Counted from the first letter of the stretch, positions 8,973 to 18,126 are shown. The stretch is DNA of 64,000 nucleotides from Gottfriedia acidiceleris (GCF_023115465.1 NZ_CP096034.1:930001-994000); one strand, 5' to 3'. Numbers and translations are program-made. Notes: generated from the sequence alone by a model not told the origin.

Positions 8973-9208
8973 CTATTTGATTAGGTTTTTATTAAAGACT
9001 TTTTTAGATGAATAAGTTGATTGGAATGGAGGGATGCTCGACTCCTATGGGATAAGCGGGAAGGCTGAGACCCCACAGGCTTGCCGAGGAGGCTAAAGAA
9101 TCTCGCCCCATGGAAAGCGAGCATCCTGTAATGGAAATCAACATCACTCTACTCCTTTCACGAAAAACTGATAATTAATTGACAAGGTAGTTTTTCAACA
9201 GCATGAAA
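8973..9208 (+). repeat. Interspersed foldable repeat, copy 1
   Basis: About 236 bp that recurs almost identically at 51788-52020. The core folds on itself: GTTGATT and GGATGCTCG on the left pair with AATCAAC and CGAGCATCC on the right. The interior is markedly GC-richer than the surroundings. It carries no credible gene. Similar elements are common between genes in Bacillaceae as I remember them, but their role is not established to my knowledge. Confidence 0.85.
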
Positions 9209-9241
9209 GACCTCATTTTTTTTATGAGGTCTTTATTTTTT
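9206..9241 (+). terminator. Strong hairpin-plus-T-run terminator just after repeat copy 1
   Basis: AAAGACCTCAT pairs with ATGAGGTCTTT, followed by a T-rich run. It abuts the repeat; the second copy of the repeat lacks it. Confidence 0.85.
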
Positions 9242-9375
9242 TGTATGAAACTACATAAAAAGTTCAAAATGTATTAAATAAAAGTAAACATTCATCAATT
9301 AAAATTAAATTAACAGTATTGGATTAAAATTGATAAAAAAAACCAAATACTTTCTAATAGAAGAAATTATTAAAG

Positions 9376-9404
9376 TGGACACGTTTAAAAGCCATACGTA
9401 TAAT
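9376..9404 (+). promoter_or_regulatory. SigA-type promoter for ytxK
   Basis: TGGACA (9376-9381) and TATAAT (9399-9404) with exactly 17 bases between them, 42 bases before the ytxK start. Confidence 0.7.
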
Positions 9405-9446
9405 GAAACACAATGACTGTTCTATTATGAAAGTGAGGAAAGAAAA

Positions 9447-10439
9447 ATGGTAAAAGAGAATTCAGTAGAATTTTTATTTAATTACATAGATGAATCGACA
9501 GAATGTTTAAAAGATAATTTAGAAATTTCTTACTTAGAGGCATTAATTGAAACGGGTGAAAATTTCTTTGATGGGGAAGTTTTGCAAGAAGAAATTAATG
9601 GTTCACAAAAAGATAAGCTTATGCATACAATTCAGCAATTTACTTCGGCTTCAAAAGATAATGAGAGTATTCGTAGAGCATTTCAATTAGCTATATTAAA
9701 GGGAATGAAGCAAGGAGTACAAAGAAATCATGAAATGACTCCAGATGGTATTGCTTTTATTATTACTTATTTAGTTGGCAAGCTTACAGAGGGGAAACAA
9801 AATTTAACTATTTTAGACCCGGCAATTGGTACTGGAAATCTTTTATTAACAATTTTAAATTCTTCAAAGGATAAATTTACTGAATCTGTTGGAATAGATG
9901 TAGATGATGTTCTTGTTAGAATCGCATTTGTTATCGGCAACCTACTAGGACATGAAATAGAACTATTTAATCAAGACAGTTTAGCACCTTTATTTGTAGA
10001 CCCGGTCGATCTTGTTGTTTGTGACCTACCAATTGGATTTTATCCAATTGCTGAACGTGCAAAAGAATATACTTTAAAAGCAAAAGAAGGCATGTCTTAT
10101 GCTCATCATTTATTTATTGAGCAAAGTATGAATTACTTAAAATCTGGAGGATTTTTCATCTCGCTAGTTCCAAATTACCTATTTACTTCAGATCAATCTG
10201 CACAATTACAAAGCTATATTAATGAAACAGGTGTTATTCAAGGATTGATACAGTTGCCAGTATCTGCCTTTAAGGATGAAAGACATCAAAAAAGTATATT
10301 AATAATCCGCAAAAATGCAGAAAATATGAAGAAGCCAAAACAGGCTTTATTAGTTGATTTCCCTAAGTTATCAAATATGAAAGCAGTTGAAGATATTATG
10401 CTTCAAATGAATGAATGGTTTAAAGAAAATTTACAATAA
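9447..10439 (+). CDS. ytxK: YtxK-like class I SAM-dependent methyltransferase
   Basis: 330 residues of the N6-adenine DNA methylase-like family. The SAM-binding motif LDPAIGTGNLLLTIL is near residues 122-136. The catalytic motif IV position reads VVCDLPIGFYP, a D-L-P-I form rather than the canonical NPPF/Y, as in other YtxK-type proteins I recall. It has no specificity domain or restriction partner, so a restriction-modification role is unlikely. It precedes ackA by about 90 bp, the conserved Bacillus arrangement, and the two are probably co-transcribed. Target unknown. Confidence 0.85.
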   Translation: MVKENSVEFLFNYIDESTECLKDNLEISYLEALIETGENFFDGEVLQEEINGSQKDKLMHTIQQFTSASKDNESIRRAFQLAILKGMKQGVQRNHEMTPDGIAFIITYLVGKLTEGKQNLTILDPAIGTGNLLLTILNSSKDKFTESVGIDVDDVLVRIAFVIGNLLGHEIELFNQDSLAPLFVDPVDLVVCDLPIGFYPIAERAKEYTLKAKEGMSYAHHLFIEQSMNYLKSGGFFISLVPNYLFTSDQSAQLQSYINETGVIQGLIQLPVSAFKDERHQKSILIIRKNAENMKKPKQALLVDFPKLSNMKAVEDIMLQMNEWFKENLQ

Positions 10440-10448
10440 TTGAACTTT

Positions 10449-10477
10449 TAAACACGTAAACTAATTTGTGTTATAAT
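10449..10477 (+). promoter_or_regulatory. Extended -10 promoter for ackA
   Basis: TAAACA (10449-10454), 17-bp spacer, and TATAAT (10472-10477) with an upstream TG one base away. No convincing cre site was found nearby. Confidence 0.6.
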
Positions 10478-10529
10478 AATTTCAGCTAAAAAAATATAAC
10501 AGTTTCATGTTTAAAGGAGATGTAAAAAC

Positions 10530-11720
10530 ATGGCAAATATTCTTGCTATTAATGCAGGCTCATCGTCATTAAAATTTCAATTAATTGAAATGCCTAGCGA
10601 AAAAGTACTTACAATTGGTTTAGTAGAACGTATCGGTATAAAGGATAGCGTATTTGTAATTTCAGTAAACGGGGAAAAAATTAAAGAAGTAACTGATATT
10701 GCTGATCACTCTGTTGCAGTAAAAATGCTTCTTGAAAAGCTAACAGGTTTAGGAATTATTTCTTCATTCGATGAAATTCATGGTGTTGGACATCGTGTAG
10801 TTCACGGTGGAGAACTATTTACAGATTCTGCTTTAATTACTGAAGAAGTTGAAAAACAAATTGATCAACTTTCAGATTTAGCACCACTTCATAACCCAGC
10901 TAACCTAGTTGGTATTCGTGCATTTAAAGAATTATTACCAAATATTCCTGCAGTAGCTGTATTCGATACTGCATTCCATCAAACAATGCCTGAAGAGTCT
11001 TACTTATATAGCTTACCTTATGAGTACTATAAACAATTTGGTATTCGTAAATATGGATTCCACGGTACATCACATAAGTATGTAACAGAAAGAGCTGCTG
11101 AATTAATTGGTAAACCAATTGAAGACCTAAGACTTATTTCATGTCACTTAGGAAATGGTGCAAGTATTGCTGCAGTTGAAGGTGGAAAATCAATCGATAC
11201 TTCAATGGGATTCACTCCACTTGCTGGTGTAACAATGGGAACTCGTTCAGGTAACTTAGACCCAGCTTTAATTCCATTTATTATGGAAAAAACAGGTAAA
11301 ACGGCCGAGGAAGTACTTGATGTATTAAATAAACAAAGTGGTATGCTTGGTATCTCTGGATTCTCAAGTGACTTACGTGATATTGAGACTGCAGCTGAAG
11401 AAGGTAATAAACGAGCTAAAATCGCTCAAAGTGTATTCATTGAACGTATTCACAAATATTTAGGATCTTATGCTGCACGTATGAAAGGTGTAGATGCGAT
11501 TATCTTCACTGCTGGTATTGGTGAAAATGGTCCAGAGATTCGTCAAGCCGTATTAGAAGGTCTTGAATTTATGGGTGTTTATTTTGACCCAAGTAAAAAT
11601 AACTTTAGAGGAAAAGAAGCATTCATTAGCTTTGATCACTCTCCAGTTAAGGTTATCGTAATTCCTACTAATGAAGAAGTTGTAATTGCAAGAGATGTAG
11701 TACGAGTTGGAATGAAATAA
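10530..11720 (+). CDS. ackA: Acetate kinase
   Basis: 396 residues; phosphorylates ADP from acetyl phosphate in the overflow pathway, or acetate in reverse. The N-terminal ASKHA nucleotide-binding motif [15 protein letters not shown] is at residues 4-18. HRVVHGG near 90, the second phosphate loop [27 protein letters not shown] near 207-233 and the C-terminal FTAGIGENG motif near 327 are intact. Strong ribosome binding site AAAGGAGAT. It follows ytxK and has its own promoter and terminator. Confidence 0.98.
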   Translation: MANILAINAGSSSLKFQLIEMPSEKVLTIGLVERIGIKDSVFVISVNGEKIKEVTDIADHSVAVKMLLEKLTGLGIISSFDEIHGVGHRVVHGGELFTDSALITEEVEKQIDQLSDLAPLHNPANLVGIRAFKELLPNIPAVAVFDTAFHQTMPEESYLYSLPYEYYKQFGIRKYGFHGTSHKYVTERAAELIGKPIEDLRLISCHLGNGASIAAVEGGKSIDTSMGFTPLAGVTMGTRSGNLDPALIPFIMEKTGKTAEEVLDVLNKQSGMLGISGFSSDLRDIETAAEEGNKRAKIAQSVFIERIHKYLGSYAARMKGVDAIIFTAGIGENGPEIRQAVLEGLEFMGVYFDPSKNNFRGKEAFISFDHSPVKVIVIPTNEEVVIARDVVRVGMK

Positions 11721-11735
11721 TCAATAAGTAAGCAT

Positions 11736-11808
11736 AAACGTAGAGCATACAAAAATAGATGATCTCATATTCTTAAATTGAGTTCACTTTTTGGCTCTAC
11801 GTTTTTTT
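11736..11808 (+). terminator. Long-loop terminator after ackA
   Basis: AAACGTAGAGC (11736-11746) pairs with GCTCTACGTTT (11794-11804), followed by T residues. The intervening ~47 bases may hold a small inner hairpin. Confidence 0.7.
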
Positions 11809-11825
11809 ATATTCGAGGTGATAGT

Positions 11826-12677
11826 ATGGATCAGATGAAAGAGTATAATTTATGGCTTGAACTTAACGATATGATTGAAAAGAAACAACAACAGCAAAAT
11901 TTAAATAAATTAGAACTTATGTATCAAAATGCTTCTAATTTTCTCCTCCAAAAAATACCTCAGAGCTATTCGAATACTTTTAATGAATTTTTTTCAACTG
12001 CTTTTTTCCACACTCAATCTTTAATACAAACAACAAAACAGTTTCAAGAAAAGAAATTAGATATACTTCATCGAGCACAAATTTTAAAAAGTGATATTAA
12101 GACAATAAGCGATTTAAGAAAGCTACCATTAAGACAATTGAATTTCTTAGCTGAGCAAGAAATATCGAAAGCACTAATCGTTTCAAGTGTTCAAGGTGGA
12201 ATAAGTGGAACTAGCACAAAGCTTGCTTTATTTGGTGATTTACCGTCCTTATTATTTATCAATCTGAAAACGGTACAAGAAATAGCACTTTGTTATGGTT
12301 ATGATGTAAGTATCCCAAAAGAGATGGAATGTAGCTTAAAAGTTCTACAAGGTGCAATCCTCCCTTCGACAGAAAAATACGTTGTTTGGAGTAATTTAAT
12401 GAACGATATTTTAAAGCATGAGGATTCTGACGTATTTGCAACTTGGGAAAATGAATTTAATGGAGAAGGAGTCTATTACACAGTCATATTACAAATGTGC
12501 AAATTATTAATGATCCATTCATTACGAAATAAGGTTTTAGGTGGTATTCCTTTATTAGGAGTTACTGTTGGGGCAAAGTGGAATGAATCTTTTACAAAAA
12601 ACGTATTAGAATATACAAAGAAATTTTATCAATATCGTATATTATCGCAACGGGTAAAACATGAGCCAACAGATTAA
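11826..12677 (+). CDS. EcsC-family protein
   Basis: About 283 residues. ATG 11826 is chosen because GAGGTGA lies 6 bases upstream; an earlier in-frame start would sit inside the ackA terminator. Regions typical of EcsC-family proteins are the central VQGGISGTSTKLALFGDLPSLLFINLKTVQEIALCYGYDV (about residues 127-166) and the late GGIPLLGVTVGAKWNESFTKNV. The first half is rich in Gln and Lys and mostly helical. The molecular function of stand-alone members is unknown; in EcsC proper it accompanies an ABC transporter, but no transporter gene adjoins here. Confidence 0.8.
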   Translation: MDQMKEYNLWLELNDMIEKKQQQQNLNKLELMYQNASNFLLQKIPQSYSNTFNEFFSTAFFHTQSLIQTTKQFQEKKLDILHRAQILKSDIKTISDLRKLPLRQLNFLAEQEISKALIVSSVQGGISGTSTKLALFGDLPSLLFINLKTVQEIALCYGYDVSIPKEMECSLKVLQGAILPSTEKYVVWSNLMNDILKHEDSDVFATWENEFNGEGVYYTVILQMCKLLMIHSLRNKVLGGIPLLGVTVGAKWNESFTKNVLEYTKKFYQYRILSQRVKHEPTD

Positions 12678-12689
12678 ATTCAAATTTGA

Positions 12690-12718
12690 GAAGCTAACAA
12701 ATTATCTGTTAGCTTTTT
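12690..12718 (+). terminator. Terminator after the EcsC-family gene
   Basis: AAGCTAACA pairs with TGTTAGCTT, then T residues. Almost the same hairpin recurs at 13057-13088. Confidence 0.8.
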
Positions 12719-12850
12719 CATAGTGTAGAGTGAATGGAAACCGAAATACTTGAACCTAAATTAGACAATTTACCCTTATCTAAATCAATACCCGTTTGGT
12801 TGTATACGAGTATGTGGTATGCTAAAAGAAAACCAATCAAGGAGACAATT

Positions 12851-13039
12851 ATGAAGCCTACATCAAGCTTTCAACTAGAACAATCCGTTGGCAAGTTACG
12901 AAAAGTAATTGACCAACTAAACAAGCAAATTAAAGAAGCATCTTCCGATAAAGTTGCAAATGAAACCATCCGACTAAAAGAGGAACTGAAAACAATCGGA
13001 GACACGCTTATACAAATTCAAAAGCGCGAAAATGAATAA
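12851..13039 (+). CDS. Small coiled-coil protein of unknown function
   Basis: 62 residues from ATG 12851, supported by AAGGAGA (12839-12845); the frame is open upstream to 12734 but without a ribosome binding site. It is charged, heptad-like and probably one or two helices (LRKVIDQLNKQIKEASSDK). I recognise no family. A possible promoter (TTGGTT, 16 bases, TATGCT) lies upstream within the longer frame, which supports the later start. It is flanked by two near-identical terminator hairpins. Confidence 0.65.
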   Translation: MKPTSSFQLEQSVGKLRKVIDQLNKQIKEASSDKVANETIRLKEELKTIGDTLIQIQKRENE

Positions 13040-13056
13040 GCATAATAGAAGTACAG

Positions 13057-13088
13057 AAAAAAGCTAACAAATTTATTGTTAGCTTTTT
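13057..13088. terminator. Bidirectional terminator between convergent small genes
   Basis: AAAAAAGCTAACAA pairs with TTGTTAGCTTTTT. A-run and T-run on the two sides allow termination on both strands. Confidence 0.85.
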
Positions 13089-13410
13089 AACCATGTATTT
13101 TTGTTTCATTGGACATTTGTTGGTTACTTCTAAACCAAATCCAAAGGTCGTTAATAATGGATGCTAATTCTGCAATTTCAGAATTTAATTTACAGCTCAA
13201 AGCAAAATTAGATTCATGATTTAATTGCTCTTGTTTATGATTAATCGAAAACTCTAAACGCTTAATTTGATCAGGTATTCCACCACGGATATATTCCCAT
13301 TCAGTAAGAATCATTAGTTGTTGATCGTGAGAGTAATCTTCCCAATCCAGCTTTAGGCTTGGTAGAGAAATACCTAATCGTTCATCGTATGAAAAATATT
13401 CTTGTAACAT
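13087..13410 (-). CDS. Hypothetical helical protein
   Basis: 107 residues on the minus strand, starting at ATG with GGGGGAG eight bases upstream. The N-terminal third is acidic and aromatic (LDWEDYSHDQQLMILTEWEYIRGG); the rest is helical with a possible coiled coil. No signal peptide, membrane helix or known domain is apparent. Probably cytosolic. It is convergent with the preceding small gene. I do not recognise the family. Confidence 0.65.
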   Translation of the reverse strand: MLQEYFSYDERLGISLPSLKLDWEDYSHDQQLMILTEWEYIRGGIPDQIKRLEFSINHKQEQLNHESNFALSCKLNSEIAELASIINDLWIWFRSNQQMSNETKIHG

Positions 13411-13781
13411 TTATTTACTCCCCCTCATGACTATATTATACATTGAAAAAATATGTGAAACATATTGATTTTTTAAATTCTAGTTTGTGAAATAAAAATT
13501 GTTTGTAAATAGCTTAAAATCTAAAAATAAAAATTATTAAAATAAAAGGAAAATAATTCATAATAATAGAAAACATAGTTATCTTTTAATAAAATAATCT
13601 TACTAAATTAAAGATATATGTATAAGTTAATGACATAATTTTTTAGTGGACTCGCTTTATGCTTAAATAACCAATTAAAAGGTTAGTGAGAATAGATTTT
13701 ACAAATACATACAATTGATTGATATATCTAGATGATTTTCACAAATATATAAAATTATTTAGACTCGAAAGGAAGAGTTTT
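13411..13781. other. AT-rich intergenic region
   Basis: About 370 bases with no open frame, no strong hairpin and no promoter I can defend; very A/T-rich. It separates divergent genes and must contain both their promoters. Confidence 0.4.
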
Positions 13782-14555
13782 ATGAGGCATGCTGTCATTA
13801 CGGCAGGATCAAAGGGGTTAGGGAAGAAAGTCACTGAAGCATTTTTGAAGGATGGATATTCAGTAACAGTTACGTATTTTTCTGATGAAAAAGCTATCAA
13901 AGAGCGAAAAGAAGAATGGAAGGATTATTTGGACCGAGTTCTTTTTGTAAAAGGAGATATTTGCGATAAACAATTTATAAATGAGATTGTCTCAAAAACG
14001 ATGGAGAGATTCGGTAGGGTTGATTGTCTTATCAATAATGCTGGCCCGTATTTATTTAACCGTAAAAAACTGGCTGACTACACTGATGAAGAGTGGGAAT
14101 ACTTGTTGTATGGAAATTTGCACAGCGTGTTTTATCTTTTAAAGCAAATTATTCCTATTATGAGAAAGCAGAAATATGGACGTATCATAAATTATGGATT
14201 TCAAGGTGCCAATTCAGCTTCGGGATGGATTTATCGTTCTGCATTCAGCGCAGCTAAAGTAGGTCTAGTTTCATTAACTAAAACAATAGCCTACGAGGAA
14301 GCAGAGAATGGTATAACATCTAATATGATTTGTCCAGGGGATATTTTTGGTGATATGAAAGAAGCAAATCAAACTGAAGCAAGTAAGGATGGAAAAGGTC
14401 TTGCACCAGTTGGAAGATCTGGTACTGGGGAAGATATAGCAAGAATGGTGCAATTTTTGTGTAAGGAAGAGTCTGATTTTATAACAGGTGATATATTTGA
14501 AGTCACTGGTGGCTTGGATGTAATTAATAAATACAGACATTTTCCATTATCATGA
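13782..14555 (+). CDS. SDR-fold protein with degenerate catalytic residues
   Basis: 257 residues from ATG 13782, preceded by AAAGGAAGAG; the frame opens at 13719 but without a site. Rossmann dinucleotide motif AGSKGLGKKV near residues 7-16 and the structural CLINNAGPY motif near 84 are present. In the catalytic region the usual Tyr of YxxxK is Phe155 (FSAAK, Lys159 kept), and the usual Ser pair after IIN reads Gly-Phe. Thus the fold and cofactor site look sound, but the Ser-Tyr pair of normal short-chain dehydrogenases is missing. Similar to YtkK-type proteins as far as I recall. Function unknown. Confidence 0.8.
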   Translation: MRHAVITAGSKGLGKKVTEAFLKDGYSVTVTYFSDEKAIKERKEEWKDYLDRVLFVKGDICDKQFINEIVSKTMERFGRVDCLINNAGPYLFNRKKLADYTDEEWEYLLYGNLHSVFYLLKQIIPIMRKQKYGRIINYGFQGANSASGWIYRSAFSAAKVGLVSLTKTIAYEEAENGITSNMICPGDIFGDMKEANQTEASKDGKGLAPVGRSGTGEDIARMVQFLCKEESDFITGDIFEVTGGLDVINKYRHFPLS

Positions 14556-14750
14556 GAATCCGTGGGACAATTCCATTTTTAAAGCATATTTTATAGTAAA
14601 AAAGATTCTGAATTAATATTTATTAAACGAAATTAAGCGTTTTCATTTTCTGCACTATCTGTTTTGTGTTAATATAAAAATGTATTATTTTTTAATAAAT
14701 AGAGCTCATCCTAAGAGGCACGAATTAAATATATTTCAGGGGGAAATAAC

Positions 14751-15884
14751 ATGCGTATTGGGGTACCAAAAGAAATAAAAAACAACGAAAATCGTGTAGC
14801 AATGACACCAGCTGGAGTAATGAACTTAGTTGGACATGGACATTCAGTTTACATTGAAACAAATGCTGGACTTGGTTCAGGATTTACTAATGAAGAATAC
14901 GTAAATGCTGGCGCAACAATTGTTGAAACAGCTGAAGAGGCTTGGAATAATGAAATGGTTATGAAAGTTAAAGAACCAATTCCAAGTGAATATGGATACT
15001 TCCGTGAAGGATTAATTTTATTCACATACTTACACTTAGCTCCAGAGCCTGAATTAACTAAGGCTTTAATTGATAATAAAGTAGTAGGAATTGCTTACGA
15101 AACTGTACAAGTTGGTAATACATTACCGTTATTAACTCCAATGAGTGAAGTAGCAGGACGTATGTCAGCTCAAATCGGTGCACAATTCCTTGAGAAAAAT
15201 AAAGGCGGAAAAGGTATTTTATTAGGTGGGGTACCAGGAGTACGTCGTGGAAATGTTACAATCATTGGTGGAGGTGTAGCAGGAACAAATGCTGCTAAAG
15301 TAGCTGTTGGTCTTGGTGCTCATGTAACGATGATTGACTTAAATCCAGATCGTTTACGTCAATTAGATGATATTTTTGGTCATCAAATTACAACTTTAAT
15401 GTCAAACCCTTACAATATTGCTGAAGCGGTTAAAGAATCTGATCTTGTAATCGGTGCAGTATTAATTCCAGGTGCAAAAGCGCCAAAACTTGTAACAAAA
15501 GAAATGATCGAATCAATGGAACCAGGTTCAGTTGTAGTTGATATTGCAATTGACCAAGGTGGTATTTTCGAAACTACAGATCGTATTACAACTCATGATT
15601 TCCCAACATATGAGAAGCATGGAGTAGTACACTACGCTGTAGCAAACATGCCAGGTGCGGTACCTCGTACTTCTACTATGGCATTAACAAACGTTACAGT
15701 ACCTTATGCAGTTCAAATTGCTAACAAGGGTTATCAAAAAGCTTGCTTAGATAACTCTGCTTTATTCAAAGGTATTAATACACTTGATGGATATGTAACT
15801 TACGAAGCAGTAGCGGAAGCTCACGGCTTAGAATATAAAGAAGCAACTACTTTATTACAAGGTACATCTGTTTCTGCAAACTAA
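14751..15884 (+). CDS. ald: Alanine dehydrogenase
   Basis: 377 residues; NAD-dependent interconversion of L-alanine and pyruvate plus ammonia, used in alanine catabolism and sporulation. The N-terminus [20 protein letters not shown], the [10 protein letters not shown] substrate-site segment, the Rossmann loop [22 protein letters not shown] near 168-189 and the [21 protein letters not shown] segment near 299-319 are all diagnostic. Ribosome binding site AGGGGGAAA. Stand-alone gene with its own terminator. Confidence 0.98.
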   Translation: MRIGVPKEIKNNENRVAMTPAGVMNLVGHGHSVYIETNAGLGSGFTNEEYVNAGATIVETAEEAWNNEMVMKVKEPIPSEYGYFREGLILFTYLHLAPEPELTKALIDNKVVGIAYETVQVGNTLPLLTPMSEVAGRMSAQIGAQFLEKNKGGKGILLGGVPGVRRGNVTIIGGGVAGTNAAKVAVGLGAHVTMIDLNPDRLRQLDDIFGHQITTLMSNPYNIAEAVKESDLVIGAVLIPGAKAPKLVTKEMIESMEPGSVVVDIAIDQGGIFETTDRITTHDFPTYEKHGVVHYAVANMPGAVPRTSTMALTNVTVPYAVQIANKGYQKACLDNSALFKGINTLDGYVTYEAVAEAHGLEYKEATTLLQGTSVSAN

Positions 15885-15892
15885 TTAAAAGA

Positions 15893-15932
15893 AAAATCCC
15901 TTTATCGAAGACGGTAAAGGGATTTTTTTTTC
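15893..15932 (+). terminator. Intrinsic terminator after ald
   Basis: AAATCCCTTTA pairs with TAAAGGGATTT, followed by a long T-run. Confidence 0.9.
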
Positions 15933-15947
15933 TCAATTTTAATAACA

Positions 15948-15976
15948 TTCACTTTCTATTTATAGTAAAATAATAT
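15948..15976 (+). promoter_or_regulatory. SigA-type promoter for the small membrane-anchored protein
   Basis: TTCACT (15948-15953), 17 bases, TAATAT (15971-15976). Confidence 0.5.
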
Positions 15977-16012
15977 TATAATTTCCATTTTATGTAAAAA
16001 GGAGCGAGAGTA

Positions 16013-16297
16013 TTGGTGTTTATTTTAATCCTTATTTTTCTGATTGCAGGTACTTTCTGGTTTAACTGGCTAATGGGTTATCGTAATCAAAATATTACAT
16101 TAGATTTAAATGAACGCTATATAAATCTAAATGATTATGCGAAGGCTGTGAAGGCTGAATTAGAAAGCCAAGGTAAGACAGTTGATTACAGAGGAAATAG
16201 ACTTTTTATAATAAATGGTAAACAATATCATCTTATTGAACGAAATGTATCGATGGGTGGTATTCCGTTACAACATACGATCCTTCAAAAGGTTTAA
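16013..16297 (+). CDS. Small membrane-anchored hypothetical protein
   Basis: 94 residues beginning TTG 16013, or GTG 16016, with AAAAAGGAGC eight bases upstream. Residues 1-20 form one transmembrane helix (FILILIFLIAGTFWFNWLMG); the remaining ~70 residues are soluble with a YAKAVKAELESQGKTVDYRGNRLFIINGKQYHLIE segment. No known domain recognised. Its own promoter and terminator suggest a genuine single-gene unit. Confidence 0.7.
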   Translation: MVFILILIFLIAGTFWFNWLMGYRNQNITLDLNERYINLNDYAKAVKAELESQGKTVDYRGNRLFIINGKQYHLIERNVSMGGIPLQHTILQKV

Positions 16298-16300
16298 TAT

Positions 16301-16336
16301 AAAAACCCTTCTTCAATAAATGAAGAAAGGTTTTTT
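16301..16336. terminator. Bidirectional terminator
   Basis: AAAACCCTTCTTCA pairs with TGAAGAAAGGTTTT (one mismatch) between convergent genes, with A and T runs on the two sides. Confidence 0.8.
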
Positions 16337-16346
16337 CATTTGGTAT

Positions 16347-16880
16347 TTAAACCTGACTTAAATTATATTCTTCTTTCAACATGCTATATTGATACATATC
16401 ACGATGAGCACCTTTGAAAAACTCATGCTTGCGCAATATACCATCTAAATGAAAGCCTAATTTTGTAAGGAAATTTTGTGAAGTGATATTATATTCGTAT
16501 ACTTCACCGTATATTTTTATGAGTTTTAATTCATTAAAAGCATAATTTAGTAGATGGTTTAATGCAAATGATCCGATTCCTATATTTTGCATTGATCGAT
16601 CTCCAATTACGATTCCAAAAGCGGCATGATTATTCTCTTGATCAAGATTTCCTAATTCAATTCTTCCTACACAAATACCATTGTATTCGATTGTGAACAA
16701 GTGGAGATTAGGTTTAAGTCCGTCAAAATATTTTTCATATCCTTGTACCATTTCATCTAAAGAACGTGGTTTTTCTATTCCTACAAGCTTACCAATCTCA
16801 TCATCACATTCCCATTTATGCATGATCGGGATATCTGAGGGAAGTACCTGCCGAATAGTTATTAATCGGCCTTGGTTCAT
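16347..16880 (-). CDS. GNAT-family (RimJ/RimL-type) N-acetyltransferase
   Basis: 177 residues. The fold is recognisable from the ITIRQVLPSDIPIMHKWECDDEIGKLVG start, the acetyl-CoA pyrophosphate-loop region DRSMQNIGIGSFALNHLLNYAF near 93-114 and the end LTKLGFHLDGILRKHEFFKGAHRDMYQYSMLKEEY. The DRSMQNIGIG loop keeps the Q/R-x-x-G-x-G/A pattern. Substrate unknown (amino group of a protein, antibiotic or small molecule). It begins 1 base beyond the stop of the upstream M24 peptidase gene, so the two are translationally linked. Confidence 0.85.
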   Translation of the reverse strand: MNQGRLITIRQVLPSDIPIMHKWECDDEIGKLVGIEKPRSLDEMVQGYEKYFDGLKPNLHLFTIEYNGICVGRIELGNLDQENNHAAFGIVIGDRSMQNIGIGSFALNHLLNYAFNELKLIKIYGEVYEYNITSQNFLTKLGFHLDGILRKHEFFKGAHRDMYQYSMLKEEYNLSQV

Positions 16881-16881
16881 A

Positions 16882-17985
16882 TTATAGGATGATTAATTCT
16901 TTAGGGAACTTCGTTAATGTCATTGCACCTGTTTCTGTAATAACGATATCATCTTCAATACGAACTCCACCAACATTTGGTACATAGATTCCTGGCTCAA
17001 TTGTATAGGACATACCAGTTTTAATAATATCAGTATTTGAATCATTTACTGATGGGTAATCGTGTATACCAATACCTAAACCGTGACCAATACGGTGAAC
17101 GAAGTATTCGCCATATCCAGCGTCTGTGATAATTTGACGAGCAGCACGATCAACATTTCCTAATACCTCACCTGGTTTACTCACTTCGATTGCAGCAAGT
17201 TGACCTTTTAAAACGGTTTCATAAATTTCTCGTTGTTGCTCATTTGGTTGACCAAACATTACTGTACGAGTAATATCTGAGCAATATCCATCAACGATAA
17301 AACCTAAGTCCATAAGTACGAAATCACCTTTTTTAATTGGGTTAGTACCTGGATTTCCATGTGGTAATGCTGAGTTTGCACCAGTTAAAATTAAAGTGCT
17401 AAATGAAGTTTTAGAAATACCTTTTTTCTTCATTTCGTATTCCATATCAGCAATTAAATCCATTTCTGTTTTGCCTTCAGCAATACGATCAACAATAATT
17501 TGGCAAGCCATGTCAGCAGCTTCAGCAGCAACTTGCATACGACGAATTTCTTCACTGTCTTTAATTAAACGTAAGTCATGTAATTTTTCCTCAGCTGCAA
17601 GGAATTGTACGCCAGGGAAAAGTTGTACTATTCTTTCATAGCGGCCAACAAGAAGATGTTCTTTTTCGATCGCCATACGATTTACTGTAATATTACGTTT
17701 TGCTAATGATTCTTGTATCATTGCCCAAGGATCTTGACTATCATTAAAGCCTATTACGTCATATTTCCAGCCTGCGTTTTGCACATGTCCTACTTCCATT
17801 TGTGGACATACAAGAATTGGCTCATCATTTGGAAATACAAGACAAGCTAAAAGACGTTCATGTGGATTACAATGGAAGTTAGTTAAATAAAATACGTTCT
17901 CAGTAGATGTAATAAATCCTAGTTGAATATCTTGCTCTTTTAACCAAGTTGATAGATTTTGTATACGGTGTTCCATTTGTAACAT
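16882..17985 (-). CDS. Xaa-Pro aminopeptidase/dipeptidase, M24 family
   Basis: 367 residues: an N-terminal creatinase-like domain (about 1-130) and a pita-bread catalytic domain. Metal ligands are visible as Asp in FVLMDLGF and CSDITRTVMFG, His in VHRIGHGLGIGIHDYP, and Glu in YTIEPGIYVP and VRIEDDIV. It should release N-terminal residues before proline or split Xaa-Pro dipeptides in the cytosol. Upstream of, and probably co-transcribed with, the GNAT gene. YqhT or YkvY would be the nearest B. subtilis types; which one is not clear. Confidence 0.92.
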   Translation of the reverse strand: MLQMEHRIQNLSTWLKEQDIQLGFITSTENVFYLTNFHCNPHERLLACLVFPNDEPILVCPQMEVGHVQNAGWKYDVIGFNDSQDPWAMIQESLAKRNITVNRMAIEKEHLLVGRYERIVQLFPGVQFLAAEEKLHDLRLIKDSEEIRRMQVAAEAADMACQIIVDRIAEGKTEMDLIADMEYEMKKKGISKTSFSTLILTGANSALPHGNPGTNPIKKGDFVLMDLGFIVDGYCSDITRTVMFGQPNEQQREIYETVLKGQLAAIEVSKPGEVLGNVDRAARQIITDAGYGEYFVHRIGHGLGIGIHDYPSVNDSNTDIIKTGMSYTIEPGIYVPNVGGVRIEDDIVITETGAMTLTKFPKELIIL

Positions 17986-18117
17986 CCTTTCTTATAAAAC
18001 AAATTACTGCAATCAACAAAAAAGTTTTTACAGTTTATAACACTCTTATATTATCATTTTTTATCGAATTACGTAAAATAGTTAACTTATTTCTTATTTT
18101 TTTTATAGAAAATAATC

Positions 18118-18126
18118 TGTTAAAAT
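18118..18126 (+). promoter_or_regulatory. Possible extended -10 element for ytkL
   Basis: TGTTAAAAT: TAAAAT at 18121-18126 with TG one base upstream, 40 bases before the start. No clear -35. Confidence 0.35.

Noticed and set aside
9447-10439. YtxK as a restriction-modification enzyme
   Set aside because: No specificity subunit or endonuclease nearby, atypical motif IV, and conserved position beside ackA.
10440-10529. Possible CcpA cre site before ackA
   Set aside because: No sequence close enough to the cre consensus; only a weak ACGT-containing dyad.
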